44,325 nucleotides of DNA from a virus. Where the stretch lies: positions 1 through 44,325 of IMG/VR virus record IMGVR_UViG_3300017714_000028. One strand, given 5' to 3'. Positions 15,007 through 22,686 of the stretch are shown one piece after another. How positions within the stretch are numbered: the first letter of the stretch is position 1; each line of letters begins with the position of its first letter. The translations under genes were made by a program, and so were the position numbers. The notes under the pieces were generated by a model. The model was not told where the DNA came from. It was given only the letters and a program-made list of their open reading frames with translations, and did no database searches.

Positions 15007-17109
15007 ATGGCACAGAAAAAATTTATTATCGATGGTGGCTTTGAAACAAACGACGATTCTGTAATCACTGGCGACCTAACGATGACAGGTGATATCCTGC
15101 CATCCGCTGATAATACATATGACCTTGGATCTCCAACAAAAGTCTGGAAAGATGTTTATGTTGGTCCGGGATCTTTATATGTTAACGGTAAGAAAGTTCT
15201 TGAAGATGATTCTGATACAATCACTATTTCAACAGATACTGATCAAGATCTTCGTATCACAACACACGGCACAGGTTCATTAGAACTTTTTGCACAAGGC
15301 ACAGGTAATGTGCAAATGAAAGCTACTCTTCAAATGGAAGATGGTAAGAAAATCACTAACTCAGCTGGTAACCCAGTTCAGTTCGGTGATAAAATTGACA
15401 TGGACAACAACCAAATGATTAACCTTTCTGCTCCAACAGCAGATGGGCATGCGGCGAACAAAACATATGTTGATACAAAAGCAGAAGCTTATACTGATAC
15501 AAGAGAAGCTGCAATTACAACAGCATATCAAGCATATGCTGACAGTGCAGTAGCAGACTTAGTTAACTCAGCACCAGCTGCGCTAGACACATTAAATGAA
15601 CTAGCAGAAGCACTAGGTGATGACTCAAACTTTGCTACCACAGTAACAACAAATATTGCATCTGCTCAAACAGCAGCTCAGAACTATGCTGACGCGGCCG
15701 TAGCAACACTACAGTCAGGTGGTGCTTCATTTACAGGTGGTAACGTAGCTCTTGGCACAGACGTTGATCTTACATTAGATACAACATCTCAAGCAAAATT
15801 TGGAGCATCAGTTATTGTTGGTGACGATCCAGACAATGCTGGTAACCCAGCAATTTGTGCGTCATCATTTCGTCCAACAGCAGGTCAAGCAGACCTTAAC
15901 CTAAAAGCAGGTTCAGGTGGTAATATTAACCTAGCAGATGGTGATGTTGAGTATGAAGGCGTAGGTATTGTTGGCGATGATCCAGATAATGGTGGTAATC
16001 CAACAGTATGTGCTTCTACATTCCGTCCAGTAAGTGGTCAAACTGATCTTAACTTACGTCCGGGATCAGGCGGTGCAATCACATTAGGCAGCACTGTTCT
16101 AAAAGGAGTAGCAACACCAGTAGCAACTACTGATGCAGCTAACAAAGCATACTCTGATGCGTCACAAGCGGCAGCAGAAGCTACAGCGGCATCTGATGCT
16201 ACAACTAAAGCAGATGCGGCACAAGCAGCAGCAGAAGCTACAGCATCAGCAGATGCAACAAGTAAAGCAGATGCAGCAGAAGCAGATGCTATTACAACAG
16301 CAGCGGCAGACGCAACTTCAAAAGCAGATGCGGCACTTGCATCAGCACAAACATATGCTGATTCAGCAGAAGCAGATGCTATTACAACAGCAGCAGCAGA
16401 CGCAACTTCAAAAGCAAACGCAGCACTTGCATCAGCACAAACATATGCTGATACAGCAGAAGCAGATGCAATTAATACAGCATCAGCAGACGCAACAAGT
16501 AAAGCAAATGCGGCACAATCAGCAGCAGAAGCTACAGCGGCGGCAGATGCAACAAGTAAAGCAGATGCGGCACAAGCGGCGGCTATTTCAGCAGTAACAA
16601 ACGGTGCAGGAGCAGCTTTTGATACATTAAAAGAAATCCAAGATGCTATGGCAACAGATGCTGAATTAACAGCAGCAATCAGTGGCTTAACAATTGGTGA
16701 CGGCACAATTACAATTACAGCAGGCAACGGTATGTCAGGTGGTGGAACATTCTCTACAAACCAAACTGGTTCTGGAAGTATTTCAGTTGCTATGTCAGGT
16801 TCATTCACTGGCGACTTTACAGCAACTGGTGATGTTACAGCATACTCAGATGATACACTAAAAACTAACGTTCAAGTTATTGATGGTGCATTAGGCAGAG
16901 TTGAAGCTATACGTGGTGTTACTTTTGATCGTATCGAAGACGGTTCAACATCAACAGGTGTTATTGCTCAAGAACTAGAAGCAGTATTACCACAGGCAGT
17001 TAAAACAGACGACAACGGAGTTCGTCATGTTGCTTATGGTAACATTACTGGTCTACTAATTGAAGCAGTAAAAGAACTATCTGCACAAGTAGCAGAACTA
17101 AAAAAGTAA
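15007..17109 (+). CDS. Tail-fibre protein with C-terminal Peptidase_S74 intramolecular chaperone
   Basis: 700 residues. The N-terminal module contains NTYDLGSPTKVWKDVYV, shared with the 4704 protein. A long Ala-rich coiled-coil-like region (about residues 378-540, many ADATSKADAA repeats) forms the shaft. The last 90 residues are a Peptidase_S74 (intramolecular chaperone auto-processing) domain: AYSDDTLKTNV supplies Ser614 and Lys619 of the expected Ser-Lys dyad, and GVIAQELEAVLPQAV and the terminal coil AVKELSAQVAEL fit the family. Such domains assist trimer assembly and then cut themselves off, releasing a mature fibre ending just before Ser614. AAGGA precedes the ATG. It is flanked by terminators on both sides, so it is probably its own transcription unit. 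Confidence 0.87.
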   Translation: MAQKKFIIDGGFETNDDSVITGDLTMTGDILPSADNTYDLGSPTKVWKDVYVGPGSLYVNGKKVLEDDSDTITISTDTDQDLRITTHGTGSLELFAQGTGNVQMKATLQMEDGKKITNSAGNPVQFGDKIDMDNNQMINLSAPTADGHAANKTYVDTKAEAYTDTREAAITTAYQAYADSAVADLVNSAPAALDTLNELAEALGDDSNFATTVTTNIASAQTAAQNYADAAVATLQSGGASFTGGNVALGTDVDLTLDTTSQAKFGASVIVGDDPDNAGNPAICASSFRPTAGQADLNLKAGSGGNINLADGDVEYEGVGIVGDDPDNGGNPTVCASTFRPVSGQTDLNLRPGSGGAITLGSTVLKGVATPVATTDAANKAYSDASQAAAEATAASDATTKADAAQAAAEATASADATSKADAAEADAITTAAADATSKADAALASAQTYADSAEADAITTAAADATSKANAALASAQTYADTAEADAINTASADATSKANAAQSAAEATAAADATSKADAAQAAAISAVTNGAGAAFDTLKEIQDAMATDAELTAAISGLTIGDGTITITAGNGMSGGGTFSTNQTGSGSISVAMSGSFTGDFTATGDVTAYSDDTLKTNVQVIDGALGRVEAIRGVTFDRIEDGSTSTGVIAQELEAVLPQAVKTDDNGVRHVAYGNITGLLIEAVKELSAQVAELKK

Positions 17110-17129
17110 TTTATATTACTTAACAATAT

Positions 17130-17161
17130 AGAGAGTGTGAGAAATTGCACTCTCTTTTTTT
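17130..17161 (+). terminator. Intrinsic terminator after the first S74 fibre gene
   Basis: AGAGAGTG pairs with CACTCTCT around a ten-base loop and is followed by seven T's. Confidence 0.9.
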
Positions 17162-17179
17162 ATAAACAAAGTATTTTAT

Positions 17180-17187
17180 GATAAATA
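17180..17187 (+). promoter_or_regulatory. Late-promoter octamer GATAAATA
   Basis: Lies between a terminator and the next structural gene. The expected start near 17193 leaves a 27-base leader containing GGAG at 17207-17210. Confidence 0.72.
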
Positions 17188-17219
17188 CATTATATTAAGT
17201 CCATTTGGAGAAAATATCA

Positions 17220-17669
17220 ATGACATTTAGAAAAATACAAACAACAAATCTTGTTAGCACAGAAACGGCTTTTACAGATCCTTTAATAATCCTTAACAAA
17301 GATGGCACCACAGCTACAGATGTTGGATTTTTAAGTAGAACAGGAAATGATACATATACAGGATTAATTAGAGATAGTGACACTTCTAAATATTATTTAA
17401 TTGATAGTATTGATATGACTAATCAAGCAACAAATGATATTAGTGCAACAGATTCATCAATAAGTAAAGCAACATTGGTATTAGATACTATAGAAGTAAC
17501 CTCATTAACTGCTGATAGTTCATTTGTTTTACCAAAAGGAACAGCAGCTAATAGACCAGCAAGTCCTGTAGAAGGACAAATGTATTTTAACACAGAAACT
17601 AAAATGTTTGAAGGTTATAACGGTACAGCATGGAAACAGCTAATACCGTCAGAATACCAAGAAACTTGA
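17220..17669 (+). CDS. Small virion structural protein
   Basis: 149 residues. The ATG at 17220 is preferred over an in-frame TTG at 17205, because GGAG at 17207-17210 overlaps the TTG and is correctly spaced for the ATG. FRKIQTTNLVSTETAFTDPL is a fibre-like leader. The C-terminal segment FVLPKGTAANRPASPVEGQM with 'YFNTETKMFEGYNGTAWKQL' is a common motif of phage fibre and collar proteins. It lies between the two S74 fibres under a late promoter and probably belongs to the same appendage. Its stop codon overlaps the next late promoter. Confidence 0.65.
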   Translation: MTFRKIQTTNLVSTETAFTDPLIILNKDGTTATDVGFLSRTGNDTYTGLIRDSDTSKYYLIDSIDMTNQATNDISATDSSISKATLVLDTIEVTSLTADSSFVLPKGTAANRPASPVEGQMYFNTETKMFEGYNGTAWKQLIPSEYQET

Positions 17670-17675
17670 TAAATA
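17668..17675 (+). promoter_or_regulatory. Late-promoter octamer GATAAATA overlapping a stop codon
   Basis: The octamer starts inside the TGA of the preceding gene. The expected start near 17681 gives a 17-base leader with GGAG before the ATG at 17698. Confidence 0.72.
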
Positions 17676-17697
17676 CATGTAACTTGGAGAAGACAAA

Positions 17698-18948
17698 ATG
17701 GCTTTTAAAATAGTAAATGATACAGTAATACACAATAATACAAATGTTCAGGTTGATAGTATGCCTGTATTAGTAGGCGATGGAGATCCTGCTACAAAAG
17801 TATTAGTACAAAACGTTATACTAGATGGTGCTACTGTTGATATGACACAGTCTATAGCATTACTAGATACAGACGATATTGCAGAAGGCGCAACTAATTT
17901 ATACTTTACTGATGCATTAGCGCAAGGAGCACTTGCGACAGATATTTCAACATTAAATACAGCAATAACAACAGGTGATGCTACTACACTAAGCACAGCT
18001 AATTCATACACAGATACAAGAGAAACTGCAATTACAACGGCATATCAAGCATATGCTGATGCAGCAGTTTCTACTACAACAGGCGCACTTACAACAGATG
18101 ATATTGCAGAAGCCAGCAATTTATATTATACAGATACAAGAGTTGATACCTACTTAACAGCTAATTCTTATGCTGATGAAAGTTATGTTGATACAGCAGA
18201 AACAGATGCAAAAGCATACACAGATACAAGAGAAACAGCTATAACCTCGGCATATACTACAGCAATTGCAAATAGTAGTAGTTCAAGCAGCACAACTTCA
18301 AATGCATACACAGATGCAGAAATAGCAACAGCAACAACTAATTTAGAAGCATACACAGATACAGCGGTAGCAAATGTTGTTGATTCGGCGCCAGCAGTAT
18401 TAGACACATTAAATGAACTAGCAGCGGCATTAGGCGATGATGCAAATTTTGCAACAACTGTAAGTAACGATCTTGGAACCAGAGTAAGCAAAGCCGGTGA
18501 TACTATGGCTGGAGCTTTAACACTTCCAGGTGCTCCAACAAATGCTAATCATGCCGCAACAAAATCATATGTCGATACTGCTTATACAGCAGGTAATGGA
18601 TTATCATTAAGTGGAACAGAATTTTTAATGAGTGGAAGTTACACAGGTGATTTTACAGCAACAGGAGATGTTACTGCGTACTCAGATAGAGCATTAAAGC
18701 GTAATATAGAGACAATAGAAAACAGTTTAGATAAAGTTATGCAAATGCGTGGAGTTACATTTGAGAAAGATCAAAAACAAGGACTTGGTGTTATTGCTCA
18801 AGAAGTAGAACTAATTATACCAGAAGTTGTAAAACAAGATCAACATGGAATGCGTAGTGTAGCATATGGAAACATTGTGGGTGTTCTTATTGAAGCAATA
18901 AAAGAACAACAAAAGCAAATTGAAGAATTAAAATCTAAAATTAAATGA
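17698..18948 (+). CDS. Second tail-fibre protein with Peptidase_S74 chaperone domain
   Basis: 416 residues. The shaft has Thr/Ala-rich coiled-coil-like repeats (YTDTRETAIT, AYADAAV) and an 'SAPAVLDTLNELAAALGDD' segment nearly identical to one in the 15007 protein. GAPTNANHAATKSYVD is a standard fibre motif. The C-terminal 90 residues form an S74 domain: AYSDRALKRNI carries Ser329 and Lys334, followed by GLGVIAQEVELIIPEVV and a terminal coil. It is therefore a shorter paralog of the 15007 fibre, with similar assembly and self-cleavage expected. Two paralogous tips could recognise different receptors or occupy different positions. The downstream SGNH gene begins seven bases after the stop. Confidence 0.86.
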   Translation: MAFKIVNDTVIHNNTNVQVDSMPVLVGDGDPATKVLVQNVILDGATVDMTQSIALLDTDDIAEGATNLYFTDALAQGALATDISTLNTAITTGDATTLSTANSYTDTRETAITTAYQAYADAAVSTTTGALTTDDIAEASNLYYTDTRVDTYLTANSYADESYVDTAETDAKAYTDTRETAITSAYTTAIANSSSSSSTTSNAYTDAEIATATTNLEAYTDTAVANVVDSAPAVLDTLNELAAALGDDANFATTVSNDLGTRVSKAGDTMAGALTLPGAPTNANHAATKSYVDTAYTAGNGLSLSGTEFLMSGSYTGDFTATGDVTAYSDRALKRNIETIENSLDKVMQMRGVTFEKDQKQGLGVIAQEVELIIPEVVKQDQHGMRSVAYGNIVGVLIEAIKEQQKQIEELKSKIK

Positions 18949-18955
18949 GGTTTAT

Positions 18956-19636
18956 ATGTCTAGACTAGTTACATTTGGTTGTAGTTTAACACAAGGTCAA
19001 GCACTCGAAGAAAACACTGAATTTTCAGAACTAAGCTGGCCTTATGTATTAGCAAAAAAATTAGATAAGACATGTGTCAATAACGGTGAAAATGGTGCTA
19101 GTGCTAAAAGAATATGGTATAATATTCTTGAAACTAATTTTGAACCAGATGATATAGTGGTAATTTTATGGACACATATGGATAGATGGTGTATTGTATA
19201 CGAAGACCATCGAGGTGATGTTGATTATCAAGATTGGGATATATATCCTAATCAAAAAGAAGAATATAGAAATACTACATCAAAAACAACTGTAGGCATG
19301 AAAAATTTAAACCCAGGTTTTTATAATGACGAAGACAAATTAATGCACATGTGGTATGAACATTTTCACACAGATCTCGATATGACTTTACAATATTATT
19401 TACATGTAGCACATGCAAATACCTGGCTTAATAATAGAGTATCAAAAGTATATAACCTAAAAGCATCTGAGCCAGACAGAGTTGCATCTTTTAATGAAGT
19501 GCCTTTCTTAAAAACAGATATGGATACTATGAGAGATAATTATCCTAAGGCATTAGATAATCATCATCCAGGTCCTTTAGCTATGGAAAAATTTGCAGAA
19601 TCAATTTATCAAGAAATACAAAATAAAAACTACTAA
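18956..19636 (+). CDS. SGNH/GDSL-type hydrolase (second copy)
   Basis: 226 residues. The N-terminus VTFGCSLTQG contains the nucleophile Ser10, NNGENGASAKRI supplies the Gly/Asn block, and DNHHPG gives Asp201 and His204. The order and spacing match the SGNH-hydrolase fold. It is longer than the copy at 4095 and only distantly similar outside the motifs. There is no signal peptide. It starts seven bases after the S74 fibre gene with GAGG upstream and is likely co-transcribed with it. That arrangement suggests a fibre-associated esterase or a protein that modifies a fibre or host glycan; neither is shown by the sequence. Confidence 0.72.
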   Translation: MSRLVTFGCSLTQGQALEENTEFSELSWPYVLAKKLDKTCVNNGENGASAKRIWYNILETNFEPDDIVVILWTHMDRWCIVYEDHRGDVDYQDWDIYPNQKEEYRNTTSKTTVGMKNLNPGFYNDEDKLMHMWYEHFHTDLDMTLQYYLHVAHANTWLNNRVSKVYNLKASEPDRVASFNEVPFLKTDMDTMRDNYPKALDNHHPGPLAMEKFAESIYQEIQNKNY

Positions 19637-19657
19637 CATTAGTTTTTATTCATAGTA

Positions 19658-19665
19658 GATAAATA
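19658..19665 (+). promoter_or_regulatory. Late-promoter octamer GATAAATA
   Basis: Lies 56 bases before the ATG of the 85-residue structural gene. The leader contains a small ATAGG/CCTAT hairpin and AAGGAG. Confidence 0.7.
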
Positions 19666-19721
19666 ACTGTAGATAGGTTTATCCTATGTTAACATTAATA
19701 AACTAACAAGGAGATTTAAGA

Positions 19722-19979
19722 ATGGCAGCATTACCAGGAACAGGTTCGACACTGTCAATGGGTACAGTTCGTAACTATTTTGGTTTAAGTGGAACTATCT
19801 CTATGTCGACACTCGGAAATTTTATTTCACCATCAGTAACAACAAACATAGCTCTTTCAGCTACGTTTGGCGGATGGCAAAACCCTAATGCTTATGGTAC
19901 AGCATCAGGTGTAGATCCAGCAAACGACGAAGGGCCAGGAGCAGTTTACCCAACACCGGACGGCGTAAACACAATCTAA
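19722..19979 (+). CDS. Small structural-type protein
   Basis: 85 residues. The N-terminus LPGTGSTLSMGTVRNYFGLS resembles the 'LP.sG.isls.ir.efg' leader of small marine-phage virion proteins. The rest is rich in Gly, Ser, Asn and Pro with no catalytic motif. It has its own late promoter, an AAGGAG site and a strong downstream terminator, which point to a separately and strongly expressed late gene. A fibre-tip or collar accessory role is possible. Confidence 0.55.
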   Translation: MAALPGTGSTLSMGTVRNYFGLSGTISMSTLGNFISPSVTTNIALSATFGGWQNPNAYGTASGVDPANDEGPGAVYPTPDGVNTI

Positions 19980-19996
19980 TATTCCCGATAATCTAT

Positions 19997-20035
19997 AATC
20001 ACTGTCAAAAAAACACTTGACAGTGATTTATTTTT
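19997..20035 (+). terminator. Terminator sharing bases with the next promoter
   Basis: AATCACTGTCAA pairs perfectly (12 bp) with TTGACAGTGATT around an eight-base loop and is followed by TATTTTT. The first six bases of the 3' arm are the -35 box of the downstream promoter. Confidence 0.85.
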
Positions 20036-20045
20036 CATTTAAAAT
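20017..20045 (+). promoter_or_regulatory. Sigma70 promoter TTGACA-N17-TAAAAT
   Basis: TTGACA at 20017-20022 and TAAAAT at 20040-20045. The expected start is near 20052, ahead of GGAG and the ATG at 20090. Confidence 0.75.
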
Positions 20046-20089
20046 ACAACTAAATATATGTACAAGTAAACTCAACACAGGAGAAAACT

Positions 20090-20506
20090 ATGAGTATTAG
20101 AACAAAATATGAAATTGAAACATTTGTTTTAGGAGCACATCCGTCCATTGCACGTAAAGCAATGGCATTACAAACTGAACTAATGTCAGCACGTGCGTCA
20201 AGTCATCCAGACTTAGCTGTCTTAGAATTAGTAGCAACAAACTTTGAATCTGAAAACGGTTCGATTGATTCGCTTATTGCTAATGTTGAAGAAAGCGAAG
20301 AAGAATACTGGGTAAATCGTTTAGCAAAATTAGCAGCTATTGATATTTTAACAATTGGTAAAGTTCAACCAGAACATATGTCATACATGGCATCAATGTC
20401 AGATGAAGCATTTGCTGCAACAGTAAAATCTGCAACTGCTCTTGCAAAATCACTTAATACAAGTGTTCAAGAAATTGAAGCAGAACTAGAATCAGAATTA
20501 GCATAA
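20090..20506 (+). CDS. Unrecognised 138-residue helical protein
   Basis: No family is recognised. The protein is acidic, predicted mostly helical, with a Glu-rich tail (EIEAELESELA) and a conserved-looking core around EEEYWVNRLAKLAAIDILTIGK. It has no signal peptide, membrane segment or metal-binding motif. ACAGGAG precedes the ATG. A host-type sigma70 promoter drives it, in contrast to the late promoters of the preceding structural genes, so it may be early or middle expressed. The glycosyltransferase-like gene at 20519 follows after 12 bases without its own clear ribosome binding site, suggesting coupled translation. Confidence 0.6.
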   Translation: MSIRTKYEIETFVLGAHPSIARKAMALQTELMSARASSHPDLAVLELVATNFESENGSIDSLIANVEESEEEYWVNRLAKLAAIDILTIGKVQPEHMSYMASMSDEAFAATVKSATALAKSLNTSVQEIEAELESELA

Positions 20507-20518
20507 CATATAATAATA

Positions 20519-21169
20519 ATGGTAAGTATACCTAATCATTATTACAAAACTGATAAATCCGCAAATGTAGCAATTTGCGTTCCTGTGCGTGATACAGTTA
20601 CAGCGGTTTTTGCACATAGTCTCGCTATGCTTATGAAAAAGTGTGGCGAGACTGGTTTATCTACTACCTTACATTTTAACATGGGTAGTGAAGTAGCTAT
20701 GCAAAGACAGCAACTAGTAGATCAAGCATTACAAACAAGTTGTTCACATATTATGTGGATAGATTCAGATATGCAGTTTCCCGTAGATGTATTAAATATG
20801 CTACTAAGCCATAAAAAAGATATTGTAGCAGGAAATTATTCAACAAGAGTTCCTCCGTATAGGCCAGTTGCCTTTACAAATCCAAAAGATTTAGATAGTA
20901 GATGTTTTCTAGGAACAGGTCTCGAAGAAGTTTGGGCAGTAGGTAGTGGTATGATGCTTGTAAATAGAAAAGTATACGAAGACATACCAAAGCCTTTTTA
21001 TAAAATTGAATACGATGAAAATTATAATAGCCTTGTAGGAGAAGATGTTTACTTCTGTAATAGCGCACATAAATATGGTTATACAGTATTTGTAGATCAC
21101 GCATTAAGTGATAAAATTGCACACGTAGGTACACGTGCATTTACAATAAAGGATGATTGCAATGATTAA
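20519..21169 (+). CDS. GT-A family glycosyltransferase-like protein
   Basis: 216 residues. NVAICVPVRDTV at residues 16-27 is the first beta strand of a GT-A (family 2-like) nucleotide-sugar fold. HIMWIDSDMQFP contains the DSD metal/nucleotide-sugar motif at residues 82-84. GEDVYFCNSAHKYGYTVFVD followed by IAHVG resembles the acceptor-side 'ED' motif and final strand. It would transfer a sugar to DNA, a virion protein or host glycan; substrate unknown. No Shine-Dalgarno is evident, so translation probably depends on the upstream gene. It overlaps the next gene by a few bases. Confidence 0.72.
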   Translation: MVSIPNHYYKTDKSANVAICVPVRDTVTAVFAHSLAMLMKKCGETGLSTTLHFNMGSEVAMQRQQLVDQALQTSCSHIMWIDSDMQFPVDVLNMLLSHKKDIVAGNYSTRVPPYRPVAFTNPKDLDSRCFLGTGLEEVWAVGSGMMLVNRKVYEDIPKPFYKIEYDENYNSLVGEDVYFCNSAHKYGYTVFVDHALSDKIAHVGTRAFTIKDDCND

Positions 21170-22241
21170 TATGAAAGAGTTCCAAGGACAAAGTGTAGTA
21201 ACACCTTGGGACAGGTTAAAAAAATATATTTTTAATTCATACCCTATAGTTAGAGTTGATAAAAGAGCAACAAGAGACGATACACTTCTTACATTAGCAA
21301 ATGAGCATAGAGATAAAAGTGAAATGGTTTGGGTTGTAAATGATAGTGCAAATATAAGAAAAGATTTTCCTTGGCATTATAGACCAAGTGGAGATGGTAG
21401 AAATTACATACATAAATTTCCAACAGTAACAAAAAGAACCAAATCTACATTACTACACGGAGATATATATTTGGTTCCAACAGGTAGCTTATATCTGGGC
21501 AGTTACAAAAATAGAATTATTGCTTCTTATCAAAAAACAGACTTTGATGTGTTTATGATTAGTTATCATGAAGCAGAAGCAGATGCAAACTTTATAAAAC
21601 TAAAACAAAAATTTCCTGATGCAAAACACGTAAAAAATGTAGAAGGTATTGCAAATGCACATAAAGAATGTGCTAAACAATCTGAAACAGAAATGGTTTA
21701 TATAGTTGATGCTGATGCAGATATTGTTGATGATTTTTATTTTAATTATCTTCCACCTATGAGCAAACGTAACAATACAACATATGTATGGAGCGCACGT
21801 AACCCAATTAATGGATTAGAATATGGATATGGTGCTGTAAAATTATTTCCAAGACAACAATTGTTAGATATGGGACATGAACTTCCTGACTTTACAACAG
21901 GTGTTGCATTTTATCAACCTGTTGCTGATGTAAGCAATTATACAAGATTTAATAGAGATCCTTATAGAACATGGCGTAGTGCATTCCGTGAATGTGTTAA
22001 ACTTGCATCAAGTGTAAATCCAAATCAAAAACAAGACGAAACAGATGCTAGACTTGAAACATGGACAACTGTAGACAATGGAGAACGTTTTGGTCGTTAT
22101 TGTATAAAGGGTGCATTAGAAGGAAAAGCATACGGATTAGAACATAAAGGTGATGTTGAAGCTCTTAGCAAGATTAATGATTTTGATTGGTTGCGTGAGC
22201 AATTTGTTGCTAGTATGAAAAAACGTATTACAGAAAATTAA
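21162..22241 (+). CDS. Second glycosyltransferase-like protein
   Basis: 359 residues from the ATG at 21162. This start is chosen over 21153 because AAAGGA at 21147-21152 is correctly spaced for it. MVYIVDADADIVDDFYFNYL in the middle looks like the DxD strand of a GT-A fold. NPINGLEYGYGAVKLFPRQQ and a final basic segment follow. The first 120 residues resemble no domain I can name. It overlaps the 20519 gene and probably works with it in one glycosylation step. It ends two bases from the convergent Nudix gene with no terminator between them. The glycosyltransferase assignment rests on the DxD region and the neighbour. Confidence 0.55.
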   Translation: MINMKEFQGQSVVTPWDRLKKYIFNSYPIVRVDKRATRDDTLLTLANEHRDKSEMVWVVNDSANIRKDFPWHYRPSGDGRNYIHKFPTVTKRTKSTLLHGDIYLVPTGSLYLGSYKNRIIASYQKTDFDVFMISYHEAEADANFIKLKQKFPDAKHVKNVEGIANAHKECAKQSETEMVYIVDADADIVDDFYFNYLPPMSKRNNTTYVWSARNPINGLEYGYGAVKLFPRQQLLDMGHELPDFTTGVAFYQPVADVSNYTRFNRDPYRTWRSAFRECVKLASSVNPNQKQDETDARLETWTTVDNGERFGRYCIKGALEGKAYGLEHKGDVEALSKINDFDWLREQFVASMKKRITEN

Positions 22242-22242
22242 T

Positions 22243-22686
22243 CTACTCAGCTTTATGAGTTTTATAAATTATTTTAACTTTTTTATTAAATTCATTATCT
22301 CTTAATTGTATATTAGCACCAGGATGCAATGGATTAGGATAGTTTCCTATTTTAACCCAAGCATATCCATTACTTTCGTCATTTAGAATAGGAATAAATT
22401 CTTTTTGTACAATAGATACAAAACTATGATATTCAAATTTTTTATTTGGCGATGTAAATTTGTTTAAAGGTATTACTTTTATTATACTCGGTAAAGTTCC
22501 TAATTCTTCATAAATTTCTCTATAAAGTGTTTCGCTTGGTCTTTCGTTACCTTCGCTTTTGCCACCAAAAAAGCCCCAAGTGTTTGGGTGCTTTACTTTA
22601 CTTCCTCGTTGTTGTAATAAAATTCTTCCAGTATTTAAACTTAAAAAAATACAGCCACTTGCTTCAATCATAGATACAATCGCCAA
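22243..22686 (-). CDS. Nudix hydrolase
   Basis: 147 residues. The Nudix box is intact: Gly42-x5-Glu48-x7-REIYEELG (residues 56-63), preceded by the usual WGFFGGK. These enzymes hydrolyse nucleoside diphosphates linked to another group, such as oxidised dNTPs, ADP-ribose or RNA caps. T4 itself encodes NudE. Its start overlaps the end of gp15 by 19 bases, and it is the last gene of the only minus-strand block. It could clean nucleotide pools or act on host signalling nucleotides; the sequence does not specify which. Confidence 0.87.
   Translation of the reverse strand: MAIVSMIEASGCIFLSLNTGRILLQQRGSKVKHPNTWGFFGGKSEGNERPSETLYREIYEELGTLPSIIKVIPLNKFTSPNKKFEYHSFVSIVQKEFIPILNDESNGYAWVKIGNYPNPLHPGANIQLRDNEFNKKVKIIYKTHKAE

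Noticed and set aside
16133-16597. 154-codon plus-strand frame rich in Gln and Lys inside the fibre gene
   Set aside because: Frame-shifted reading of the GCAGAAGC-type repeats; composition is extreme and there is no ribosome site.
16038-16808. 256-codon minus-strand frame, Ala/Val/Ser rich
   Set aside because: Antisense of the Ala-rich fibre shaft repeats; no start signals, and the plus-strand S74 fibre is certain.
10004-18948. Diversity-generating retroelement acting on the fibres
   Set aside because: No reverse transcriptase, template repeat or C-type lectin target was seen in the window.
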